A stretch of 35,020 nt of DNA. Origin: Salinivirgaceae bacterium (GTDB taxonomy: Bacteria > Bacteroidota > Bacteroidia > Bacteroidales > SZUA-534). The notes below the pieces were generated by a model. It searched no databases. It was not told where the DNA came from and saw only the letters and a list, made by a program, of their open reading frames with translations. The stretch covers positions 1 through 35,020 of the forward strand of contig JAEINW010000025.1 in NCBI GenBank assembly GCA_016342715.1. Reading direction: 5' to 3'. The position numbers were made by a program, and so were the translations under genes. This document shows positions 1-8,900 of this stretch, one piece after another (the first letter of the stretch is position 1; each line of letters begins with the position of its first letter).

Positions 1-30
1 AGACTTCTGCTTGCACCCTTTTCTTTGTAG

Positions 31-90
31 GTTCTATTTCTTGGGGCGATGCCCCAAGCTAAACTATGCAAGGCTTTCATCCTTAGTTTT
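31..90. repeat. REP-like palindromic element
   Basis: A perfect 8-bp stem (40-47 with 51-58, CTTGGGGC/GCCCCAAG, 3-nt loop) is followed by a short AAGG/CCTT hairpin (70-73 with 81-84). The GC-rich stem stands out in this AT-rich DNA. The arrangement of a strong short palindrome followed by a stretch with a second small palindrome resembles dispersed intergenic REP-type repeats of Bacteroidota. It lies about 50 bp past the stop codon of the ABC transporter gene and could also help end its transcription, although no T-run follows on the minus strand. Repeat status in the genome cannot be seen from one copy. Confidence 0.45.
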
Positions 91-140
91 TGTTAAAACC
101 TATTTAGACATTTATAAGGATAACCATAAAAAACAAATAA

Positions 141-3100
141 TCAATTAATTTCTAAGGATTTTTTAAACTTTCGTGTTTCAATAAATTCAACGAGTCGCTG
201 TAAATAATTTTGCCACAAGGCAATGTACAAAACCAAACTCATAAACCATATTGCTAAAATATTAAACCAAAAAGTATCAATTTCAAAATTCCCAATATTC
301 TTTTTAGGAGCATAAAAATGAGCTCGCCCAACCTTTGATTTTGGGAATAAAAATATGGGCTCATAAAGTTGAATTAATTCATTACGAATGACTTTTACCC
401 GTTCAATCTCACGATTATTTAACACAAATTCATTCACTCGTTGATTAGAGTATTTTTGTTTCAATTTAAAAATATAATCCTTACCATTAGCTTCTTCAAG
501 TCCAATAACCTTACTGTCTTTTACATCCATTAATTTGGCAACATGTTTTGACACACTCGTTTTTAATAAATACAAATCGGCTCTAAGTTTTACTAGTCGG
601 TTCTCATCACATGTAATAAAATCTTTCTTTTTATTTTCCTCTCCAATTAAATCAATTCCAAACCTATCTTTTATCCGAATTAATTCATTATAAATCAATT
701 CCAAGTTTGTTGTTTTTTTTGCACTAAATTGAGAATCATCTATTTTTTTTATGGTTGTTCCTATAATTTGAATGAGACGTGGAATTTTATAATTCATGGT
801 AAACGAAGCTTCACTTATTTGTTGCTCCAAGTCAAAAAATACTTTTTGATATTCATTATCTTTAAACTGCTTAACCATCATAGCTTCGTAAGCCCAACGC
901 GAGGTCATAACATCACCAATTAGAGGAACATTTTCTTGCGAAGACAATGAGTTGTGCAACTTGTCGAATTTAACAATTACACCACTTAATAATATTTGAG
1001 GAACCAATACTAACGGAATAATAATATAAATAGTTACTGCTGATTTAAAAGCTGAGGATATATTAAGTCCAACCATATTTGCAAAGCAAGAGGCTGAAAA
1101 TAAGACAATCCAGAAACTTAGGTTCATTCCATTAATTTCCAAAACTGCATTGCCTATTAAAACAAAAAGCAAGGTTTGAATAGCCGACAAAACAAAAAGA
1201 AAAAAGATCTTTGAATTATAATAACTTATTTGACTTAAATTAAGAAATGCTTCACGTTTTAGAATTTTTTTATCTCGAAATATTTCTTCAGCACTAACAA
1301 TTAAGCCCACAAATAAAGCAACAATTATTGCCATAAAAATAAATGCAGGAATATTTTCATTATCAAAAAATATGTATTTATTTGGATTGCCTTCGACGCC
1401 AACCATATACTTTGTTAATATGGATAAAACAAATGCCAGTAAAGGCGTAACAAACAAACTAATTACCATATATTGGCTGTCGGCAATTTTTGCCAGCAAG
1501 TTTCTAATGCTAAAAATTCGAAATTGATTAAAAAGATTTGGCACCTTAAAACTATTTATTGGCAAATCAAGTTTTTCATTTTTTACCTCAGTTTTTTGAA
1601 GCTTCTTATTAAAATGATCATACCATTCTTCTGGAGTGATTTTTCGCTTTGTTAAAAATTCTCCATATTCGTCAATCTCTTTCAATTCAATGGTTTGCAG
1701 AATTTCTTCAGGGTTCAAATTTCCACAGGTTTTACAAATGCTATCTTCAGCATCTATCATTCCTGCAATTTCTTTAAAGTATGAAATGGCATCAATCGGA
1801 TTCCCAAAATAAATTGGATATCCTCGCTTATCGAGTAACAAAATATCATCGAATTGCTTAAATATATCGGCTGACGGCTGGTGAATATTAATTACAATAT
1901 ATTTACCACATAATGCCTGTTTTTTTAACAAATCAATTACACGTTCTGAGTCAGATGAAGAAAGACCTGAAGTTGGCTCATCGACAAACAAAATTGAAGG
2001 TTCACGTATTAACTCTAGGGCAATATTTAATCTTTTTCGCTGACCTCCACTAATAAACTTATTTAATGGATTACCTACCTTTAAATTCCGAATTTCAAAT
2101 AAATCTAATTCATTCAGCGTTTTATCAACCCTTTGAATTATTTCTGTTTCCGACAAATTTCCAAAACAAAGTTTAGCACTATAAAAAAGATTCTGATAAA
2201 CACTTAGTTCATCAATTAGCAAATCATCTTGAGGAATATAGCCTATTAAACCTTTTAATAAATTTTTGTTTTCATGAATTTCATAGCCATTAATTGAAAT
2301 GGAGCCTGAATTTGGCATCAAACTACCATTTAAAATATTAAGCAATGTCGATTTTCCAGTTCCACTTCCTCCCATTATTCCAAGCATTTTGCCAGACTCA
2401 CCCAGAAAGCTAAATTTATGAATACCATTTTTACTGTTAGGAAAATTAAATTTTATTGATTTTACTTGAAGTTGCACTTTTTGACTGTTTTGCAACTTTA
2501 ATAAACTACCTGTAATATTCGAATAATAAATAGGTTTAATTTCTTCACCACGAATAGATGCACCTTTATCTAAAATATAAATATGGTTTGAAAATATTGT
2601 TTTTCCTTGCAATTGCAGCTTATCGGTTCCGGTATATTTAAATAAAAAAGTATTCGTTATTGAAATATTATAAAATAATAAATCACCCTCTAATCCATTA
2701 TGCTGCAAGGTATTTATTTCCTTTATGCTAATGTATGGATTGTCATGAACCAACAACACCTTATGTTTATTTACTACCTTATATATACTGTTAAAAATAT
2801 AGTTATACAAGTCACTAAACTCCTTGTTATCAATTAAAAAAACATCACTAATTTTATGAATTGCCTCAATAGATGGATCGGAAGACAAGGTTGTACTTGA
2901 ACCAGAAAGCCAGTGTTTAATAAATTGCAGTAAATTTATTATTACAAAGTACTTTTGTTTTTGATGCAGTTGTTTGTTTATTTTTTTTCCAATATCAAGT
3001 AAATCAGCATTAAAATCAGGTTGTTTTTCATCTTGTATTAAATCATTATAATAGTTTTCAAAAACCTGGAGTTGCTCTGTAACAATTTTCGAACTAAAAT

Positions 3101-3215
3101 TCTTTTTTAAATACGATTCAACAAAACTTCGAGCAATTAACTTATCTGCTGTCTTATTACCATAAGCTAAGAGTGCATATAAATGAATCAATGCTTCAAC
3201 AACTATCTTATTCAT
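141..3215 (-). CDS. ABCG-like ABC transporter, fused ATPase and permease, with TerB-like N-terminus
   Basis: A single-chain half-transporter of 1024 residues. Residues 1-80 are helical and resemble TerB-like domains. Residues about 190-260 form a beta-rich FHA-like segment. The nucleotide-binding domain has Walker A GGSGTGKST (about 282-290), the signature SGGQRKR (about 387), Walker B ILFVDEPTSGL (about 406) and the switch His in INIHQPS (about 445). A CxxC pair (CKTC) follows. The membrane part shows five hydrophobic segments between about 580 and 750 and a sixth near 980-1002, leaving an unusually long loop of about 230 residues before the last helix. I chose the ATG at 3215. An in-frame ATG at 3284 adds 23 Phe/Leu-rich residues encoded by AT-rich upstream DNA and looks spurious. 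The gene is 354 bp after the signalling operon and probably has its own promoter. The substrate is unknown. Confidence 0.9.
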   Translation of the reverse strand: MNKIVVEALIHLYALLAYGNKTADKLIARSFVESYLKKNFSSKIVTEQLQVFENYYNDLIQDEKQPDFNADLLDIGKKINKQLHQKQKYFVIINLLQFIKHWLSGSSTTLSSDPSIEAIHKISDVFLIDNKEFSDLYNYIFNSIYKVVNKHKVLLVHDNPYISIKEINTLQHNGLEGDLLFYNISITNTFLFKYTGTDKLQLQGKTIFSNHIYILDKGASIRGEEIKPIYYSNITGSLLKLQNSQKVQLQVKSIKFNFPNSKNGIHKFSFLGESGKMLGIMGGSGTGKSTLLNILNGSLMPNSGSISINGYEIHENKNLLKGLIGYIPQDDLLIDELSVYQNLFYSAKLCFGNLSETEIIQRVDKTLNELDLFEIRNLKVGNPLNKFISGGQRKRLNIALELIREPSILFVDEPTSGLSSSDSERVIDLLKKQALCGKYIVINIHQPSADIFKQFDDILLLDKRGYPIYFGNPIDAISYFKEIAGMIDAEDSICKTCGNLNPEEILQTIELKEIDEYGEFLTKRKITPEEWYDHFNKKLQKTEVKNEKLDLPINSFKVPNLFNQFRIFSIRNLLAKIADSQYMVISLFVTPLLAFVLSILTKYMVGVEGNPNKYIFFDNENIPAFIFMAIIVALFVGLIVSAEEIFRDKKILKREAFLNLSQISYYNSKIFFLFVLSAIQTLLFVLIGNAVLEINGMNLSFWIVLFSASCFANMVGLNISSAFKSAVTIYIIIPLVLVPQILLSGVIVKFDKLHNSLSSQENVPLIGDVMTSRWAYEAMMVKQFKDNEYQKVFFDLEQQISEASFTMNYKIPRLIQIIGTTIKKIDDSQFSAKKTTNLELIYNELIRIKDRFGIDLIGEENKKKDFITCDENRLVKLRADLYLLKTSVSKHVAKLMDVKDSKVIGLEEANGKDYIFKLKQKYSNQRVNEFVLNNREIERVKVIRNELIQLYEPIFLFPKSKVGRAHFYAPKKNIGNFEIDTFWFNILAIWFMSLVLYIALWQNYLQRLVEFIETRKFKKSLEIN

Positions 3216-3569
3216 ATTAGTAATTTTTTTTTTGAATAGTAATAAACTAAACCATAAATTAAAAAACCATAAGTTTGATAACAAAAGAATGAAATTCGTT
3301 TTAAAACAAAAACTAATAATTTTATTTAAGAATATCGATTAACGAATAACGATTTTTGAAGTAAAAAAAACAAAAAACGTTATTTCAGAACAATGTAGAT
3401 TTCTTTTGATCTTCTCTATTCTTAAATAGTTAACTCCTCTCATGACCAAAGGGAGTAAACCTTGTTCTATATTCAAAAAACATTTACCGAAACTAAAGTA
3501 GCTGTAATTAAACCTGACTGCCATCAGGCAAGCTTACAGGGGTTCAAGCAAAACATAGAATAACGAAGG
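3216..3569. other. gene-free stretch between ABC transporter and signalling operon
   Basis: About 350 bp without a credible gene. A 61-codon frame on the minus strand (3339-3524) has no recognisable composition or context. The stretch should hold the promoter of the transporter, but no clear Bacteroidota -7 box (TAnnTTTG) was found. It contains a two-part imperfect hairpin at 3502-3539 and a motif TAACGAATAACGA near 3340, partly echoed by GAATAACGAAGG near 3558. Confidence 0.5.
3502..3539. repeat. two-part inverted repeat downstream of signalling operon
   Basis: The outer arms CTGTAA/TTACAG (3502-3507 and 3534-3539) and inner arms CCTGA/TCAGG (3513-3517 and 3524-3528) are nested with symmetrical 5-nt internal loops and a 6-nt apical loop. 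It lies about 30 bp after the last stop codon of the minus-strand signalling operon, so it could be a weak terminator or RNA-stabilising hairpin, or a degenerate intergenic repeat. No T-run follows on the minus strand. Confidence 0.4.
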
Positions 3570-4754
3570 CTAATATCTAATTCCCCAAACAGTAATGTCA
3601 TCTATTTGATCTTTTTCTCCTTGCCAATTTTCCAACTCATTTATTAGTATTTTATATTGTTCACTCATTGGCAATTCTTTAATAGAATCTACTTTTTCTC
3701 GAAACCTTTTTAACGAATATTTTTTATTTTTTTCAGCTCCAAACTGATCAAAAAAACCATCTGAAAACAAATAAACACAATCATTTTTATTAAAATCAAT
3801 TGTTTTTTGCGTGTAGCCACCAAAAGCAAACTGATATTCTCCTATTGACCAATGGTCACCAGCATACTGTTGAAGGTCATTGTTTGTGTACGCAAACATT
3901 TTTTGATTTGTTGAAGCAAACTGTAGCTTATTGGTTTCGGTATTTAAAACACACATAGTAATTTCCATTCCATCTTCAATTCCACCCGAACTTTCTTTAT
4001 GCAATGTTTTTACAAAAAAACTATGAATATGATTGAGAATGCTAGCTGGCTCCAATATATTATTATCATTAATTGCATCGTTAATTGCTGTAAAACCAAT
4101 CATACTCATAATAGCTCCTGGCACACCATGACCCGTACAATCTATTACTGAGAATATTTTATAATTTCCTATGGATTTGAACCAAAAAAAATCACCACTT
4201 ATTATTTGTTTTGGACGATAAATAATGAAAGATTCCGCAAAATTTTTTTTGATAAGCTCTTTCTCAGGAAGAATGTGATTTTGAATATGTTGAGCATAGT
4301 TCATGCTCTCCATAATTATATTATTTTTACGTTCCAACTCCACACTATATTTTTTAAGAATATCGCTTGCTCTCTTTAATTCAATTTGCGTTGAAATTCG
4401 TGCCCGCAATTCATTCAAATTAAATGGTTTCGAGATAAAATCAACAGCACCAACTTCAAAACCTTTTACGGTACTTTCAATATCGTCGCGAACGGTAACA
4501 AAAATTACTGGAATTTCCTTAGTTTCAGGATTCTTTTTCAATTCTAAACATACTTCGTAGCCATTTAAATTGGGCATTTCAACATCCAATAATATCATAT
4601 CGAAAATTTCCTTTTTAACCCAATTTAGAGCCTCTAAGCCATCAAGGGCAAATTCAACTTGAAAGTTTAATTTTTTCAAAAGCGTACCCAGCACCTGTAA
4701 ATTTGAAGGATTGTCATCAACCAATAATATTTTTGCTTTAGAATTAGAATCCAT
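3570..4754 (-). CDS. REC-PP2C (SpoIIE/RsbU-type) serine/threonine phosphatase
   Basis: A response regulator of 394 residues with an enzymatic output. The receiver domain covers residues 7-125, with the acidic pair in LLVDDNP, phosphoacceptor Asp57 (LLDVEMP) and a KP motif (ISKPF). A coiled linker (about 128-170) leads into a PP2C/SpoIIE phosphatase domain (about 185-394). Metal-binding acidic motifs are visible: SGDFFW, VIDCTGHGVPGA, LFSDGFFDQ and DDITVWG at the C-terminus. Enzymes of this class dephosphorylate anti-sigma-factor antagonists in partner-switching systems. No such antagonist or anti-sigma kinase is in the window, so the substrate is unknown. It is the last gene of the operon, 5 bp after its neighbour, with which it shares a clearly related receiver domain. 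Phosphorylation by one of the upstream kinases is a natural inference. Confidence 0.93.
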   Translation of the reverse strand: MDSNSKAKILLVDDNPSNLQVLGTLLKKLNFQVEFALDGLEALNWVKKEIFDMILLDVEMPNLNGYEVCLELKKNPETKEIPVIFVTVRDDIESTVKGFEVGAVDFISKPFNLNELRARISTQIELKRASDILKKYSVELERKNNIIMESMNYAQHIQNHILPEKELIKKNFAESFIIYRPKQIISGDFFWFKSIGNYKIFSVIDCTGHGVPGAIMSMIGFTAINDAINDNNILEPASILNHIHSFFVKTLHKESSGGIEDGMEITMCVLNTETNKLQFASTNQKMFAYTNNDLQQYAGDHWSIGEYQFAFGGYTQKTIDFNKNDCVYLFSDGFFDQFGAEKNKKYSLKRFREKVDSIKELPMSEQYKILINELENWQGEKDQIDDITVWGIRY

Positions 4755-4759
4755 AAAAA

Positions 4760-5917
4760 CTATTTGTTTAAATGAATTGTAAAAGAATTTCCTTCTACTA
4801 AATTTTTCAATTCTATCTTTCCATCATGAGCTTCAATAATTAATTTAACCAAATTATAATCTAATGCCACTGTATCGTATGATTGAGTTTCTTCATTTTT
4901 GACTTCAAAATTTTGGTTGATTATTTCGTCAGAAAAAGCTTCACCTTTATCGCTAATTGTAATTAATTGTTTTTCACCCAAATTATCACAGTCTATTTCA
5001 ATGGTAGATTCAGGTTCCGATCGTATCAATGAATTTTCAATAATATTTGAAAAAGCTTTTACTAACATTTCATGATCGCCAACTATTTGTGTGCTATCAT
5101 CAATTTGACTATTAATTCTCACTTTATGTTTTTTGATACTCCCAGTCAACTGAATAATGCACGATTCAATGATTGATGACAGTTTGAGACTTTCCTTTTT
5201 TAAATTTACTTTTTTTGTTTTGAGACTTGTTACCTGAAGTGCATAAGAGGAGAATTTTTCCAATTTATTAACTGAATCATCAAGCACACTCACTAAATTT
5301 ACCAAATCTTTAGAATCTACCTGATCTTTCAAAATATGCAAGGTCCCCAAAATACCATTTAAGGGTGTTCGCATCTCATTACTAATGATTGATAAAAAAT
5401 CGGTTTTTGCTTGATCTAAAACAGTTAACTCTTTATTTGCTGATTCAAGTTTGGTATTTGCTTCCTCTATTTCATGTGTTCTTTTTTTCACTTCATCTTC
5501 TAACCATTTATTTACCGATTCAAGTTTTTCGCGACTACTTTTTAATTCCAATTGAGTTTCAACTCGAACTAAAAGTTCGGCAGTGTTAAAAGGTTTGGTA
5601 ATATAATCTTGAGCTCCAATTTTAAAGCCATTTACAATACTTTCCGAATCGGTTTTTGCAGTTAGAAATATTATGGGCAAATTGATGTGCTTATTGTTTT
5701 CACGAATTTTCTGACAAACTTCATAACCATCCATCTCAGGCATCATAACATCTAACAAAACCAGATCAAAATCCTGCTTTTCAATCCATTCTAAAGCTTT
5801 AAAGCCATTTATTGCAAATTCGACTTTGTAGTTTTTAAGCTTCAATGTATTTCCTAAAACCTGCAAGTTTTTAGGAGTGTCATCAACTATTAGTATTGAC
5901 GATTTATTATTTTCCAT
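4760..5917 (-). CDS. REC fused to a degenerate histidine-kinase core
   Basis: 385 residues. The receiver domain (7-122) is intact, with phosphoacceptor Asp56 in LLDVMMP and ITKPF. A coiled coil (about 128-165) precedes a HisKA-like region whose H-box reads ISNEMRTPLNG: the phosphoacceptor His is Asn180 (codon AAT at 5378-5380 on the minus strand). The following HATPase-like region (about 270-385) keeps an N-box Asn (IIENSLIR) and an Asp in ISDKGEAF. In place of the glycine-rich G2 box (usually GTGLGL) it has YDTVALDYNL. By sequence it should neither autophosphorylate nor bind ATP normally, so it is best called a pseudokinase response regulator. It starts directly after the stop codon of the 1504-residue kinase and is followed 5 bp later by the REC-phosphatase, which suggests it works between the two. 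Confidence 0.9.
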   Translation of the reverse strand: MENNKSSILIVDDTPKNLQVLGNTLKLKNYKVEFAINGFKALEWIEKQDFDLVLLDVMMPEMDGYEVCQKIRENNKHINLPIIFLTAKTDSESIVNGFKIGAQDYITKPFNTAELLVRVETQLELKSSREKLESVNKWLEDEVKKRTHEIEEANTKLESANKELTVLDQAKTDFLSIISNEMRTPLNGILGTLHILKDQVDSKDLVNLVSVLDDSVNKLEKFSSYALQVTSLKTKKVNLKKESLKLSSIIESCIIQLTGSIKKHKVRINSQIDDSTQIVGDHEMLVKAFSNIIENSLIRSEPESTIEIDCDNLGEKQLITISDKGEAFSDEIINQNFEVKNEETQSYDTVALDYNLVKLIIEAHDGKIELKNLVEGNSFTIHLNK

Positions 5918-8900
5918 TTATAAGCCTCCTAATTTTGTTTTTATACTTTCTACTACTTGTTTGTATTGCTTAATATATTTTAAAAGGTTATAAATATCGA
6001 AACCCTCCACTGCTTCTTTTAATTTGTTGCCATAGTTAATCAAATCAATAGAACTGTATTTTTCGCCAAAGTCCTTTACTTTGATTGCAAAGGCTTCCAC
6101 TTCATCCATAGGCTGTTGTTCTTCAAAGTTTTTCCATTCATTAAATAGCACTTCATCTAAAATATTTATTAATTCGGCCGTTTGACTTTCGCTTAAATTT
6201 AAGTTAAACAGCTCAACATCATCTATTACCTCTTCTGGCTCACCTAGCATCTGATATTTTAAAAATTTAATCAGCTCTTTATATAAATCATTTATTTCAA
6301 ATGGTTTAACAACAAAACTATCAAATCCTTTTTCTTTTACAGCCTCCTGCTCTTTCTTCATAACTGCAGCTGTACTGGCTATTACAGGTATATCTTTTAA
6401 TTTTTCTGTTTGTCTTAAATTCTTAAGCAATTCAATACCATCCATAACTGGCATTTTTATATCAGAAATTATTAAATCAACGTGGTTTTCATTTGCCATT
6501 TTTAGTGCTATTTCACCATTTTCAGCTTCTAAAATATGTATTTGAGTTTCGCGTAAGATACCTTTTACATAATCTCTATTATAACCAACATCATCAGCTA
6601 CTAAAAGTGTCGCCTTTTCAAAATAAATTTTTTCAATGTCAATTTCTGGTTTACTAGTTTTATGCTCAAATTCACGAGACACAACAACATTAGGGATAAA
6701 TACGGTTACAGTAGTTCCTTTTTTGCTTTCCGATTCTACTGATATACTTCCTTTCATTAATTCAACCAGTTTTTTGGTTATAGAAAGCCCTAATCCAGTT
6801 CCACCATACTTCTTAACACTCTGTCCCTCTTGCTGACTAAACGATTCAAATAGTTTCTTCTGAAAACTTTCTGACATTCCAATTCCAGTATCCTCCACAT
6901 GAATGGATAAATCAATCATTTTTTCACTAGAATCACGACGCAAGTGATATTCGTATTCAACCTTTAGTTTTATATGACCTTCGTGTGTGAATTTTACTGC
7001 ATTACCCAATAAATTCACCAAAATTTGACGCAATCGAATTTCGTCAATAAACAATCCTTTAGGCAAATCTTGTTGAAGTTCTATTTTAAAATCGAGACTT
7101 GACTCGTTAATTTTATTTTCAAACAATACCCTAATTTCATCAAAAAACCCATCGGCATCTACAAATTCATATTGCATTTCGAACCTTCCTGCTTCAATTT
7201 TCGAAAGGTCAAGAATATCATTTATGAGTGATAACAAACTTTTTGAACTCGATCTGATAGACTCCAGATAACTTTTGCTTAAATTATCATTAACCATTTT
7301 TGAAAGCAAATCGGAAAAACCAATAATAGCGTTCATGGGAGTTCTAATTTCGTGGCTCATATTGGCTAAAAATTCACTTTTTGCTACATTGGCTGCTTCA
7401 GCTTCTTTCATAGCTTCCTCAATATTTTGATTTGCTACAACCAGTTCATCAGTTCGTTCCCTAACTCGTTCTTCTAAATCTTCGTTTAATTTTTTTATCT
7501 CAAGTTCAACACGTTTTAAATGTGTTATGTTTTTTGCAAAACACGAAACACCCATTATGGTTCCGTCTTCAAATAGTATGGGATTCAAAGAAAATTCAAT
7601 AAATTTCTGCTTTTTACCTTCGCCTACCTGCTCTTCAAAATTTACGGTTTTTCCTTGTAGTGATTCAGTATATCTCTGCTTCCAAAGTTTTCTTTCATCA
7701 GCATTTTTAATGGTTTCAATTGTATTTGACCCCTGTTCAAGAACTACTTTATTCTTTTTATAAAAATCTTTTATTTTATTTCTATTAATCTCAATAATTT
7801 GATAATTTTTATCAACCGACCAAATTATGTCTTGTGTATTTTCAATTAATGCCGATAGGTTTGCCCGGTTTTTAAGTAAGACTTTTTGAGTTTCTTTTTT
7901 CTGCGTAACATCTTCTTTTAAGCCAATATAATGAGTAATGTTAGCATTAGCATCTTTTAAAGGTGTTATATATACATCTTCCCAAAACAATTCCCCACTT
8001 TTCTTTTTATTATGTAATTCGCCATTCCAAATCTCCCCCTTACTTATGGTTGCCCACATATTTATATAAACCTCAGGTTTTTCCTCGCCCGATTTTAATA
8101 TTCTCGGATTTTTACCAATAACTTCCGAATAACTATAACCAGTTGCTTTTAGAAAAAAATCATTAACATACTCTATATCACCTTGCTTGTCGGTAATAAC
8201 AATGGATACGGGACTCTGCTCAACTACCTGCGATAACTTGCGAACCTTTTCATCTACTTTTATACGCTGAAGCGTTAAAGCAATTTGATTAACAATAAAC
8301 TCTAAGGACTCTAAATCTTCTTTTTTATAAACCCCTTCTTTCTTATAATCCTGCAAACAAATTAATCCTATTACTTTATTATTGCTTATTAGAGGTAATC
8401 CCAGCCATGATTTTGCAACTTTTCCAACTAAACCAATAACCCCTTCTTCATGTAAATTCCTGATGTCTTTTCCTGATAATATTAGAGAGGTATTATTTTT
8501 TATAACCAAATTGCTTATGGTATTTTTAATTGGAACTTTTGTAAAATTATCATGTTGGTCTTTCATATAAGGAACCTCCAGCGTTTCTTCATTTTCATCG
8601 TACAATGCAATGAAAAAATTCTCACTGGGCACAATTCTATTAATCTCAACCTGAATGCCTGCACATGCTTCTTCAAAACCAATTCCCTCATGAATTAGGT
8701 TACTAATGTTTATTATAATGCTACGAATAAGCTCTTCGCGTTTACGCTGGGTAATATTTTCAATAATGCAATTTATAACAGGTTTTCTGGTTCGTAAATC
8801 CTCAAACTCTGATGCGTTTATTGAAACATCAACCAAAGTTCCGTCTTTAGTTTTTATAACAAATTCTTTTTTTAATAATTTCCCTTTTATTAAAACAACT

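Noticed and set aside
3216-3284. Extended N-terminus of the ABC transporter (ATG at 3284)
   Set aside because: The extra 23 residues are Phe/Leu-rich and encoded by AT-rich leader-like DNA. The TerB-like start matches the ATG at 3215, and a cytoplasmic N-terminus is expected.
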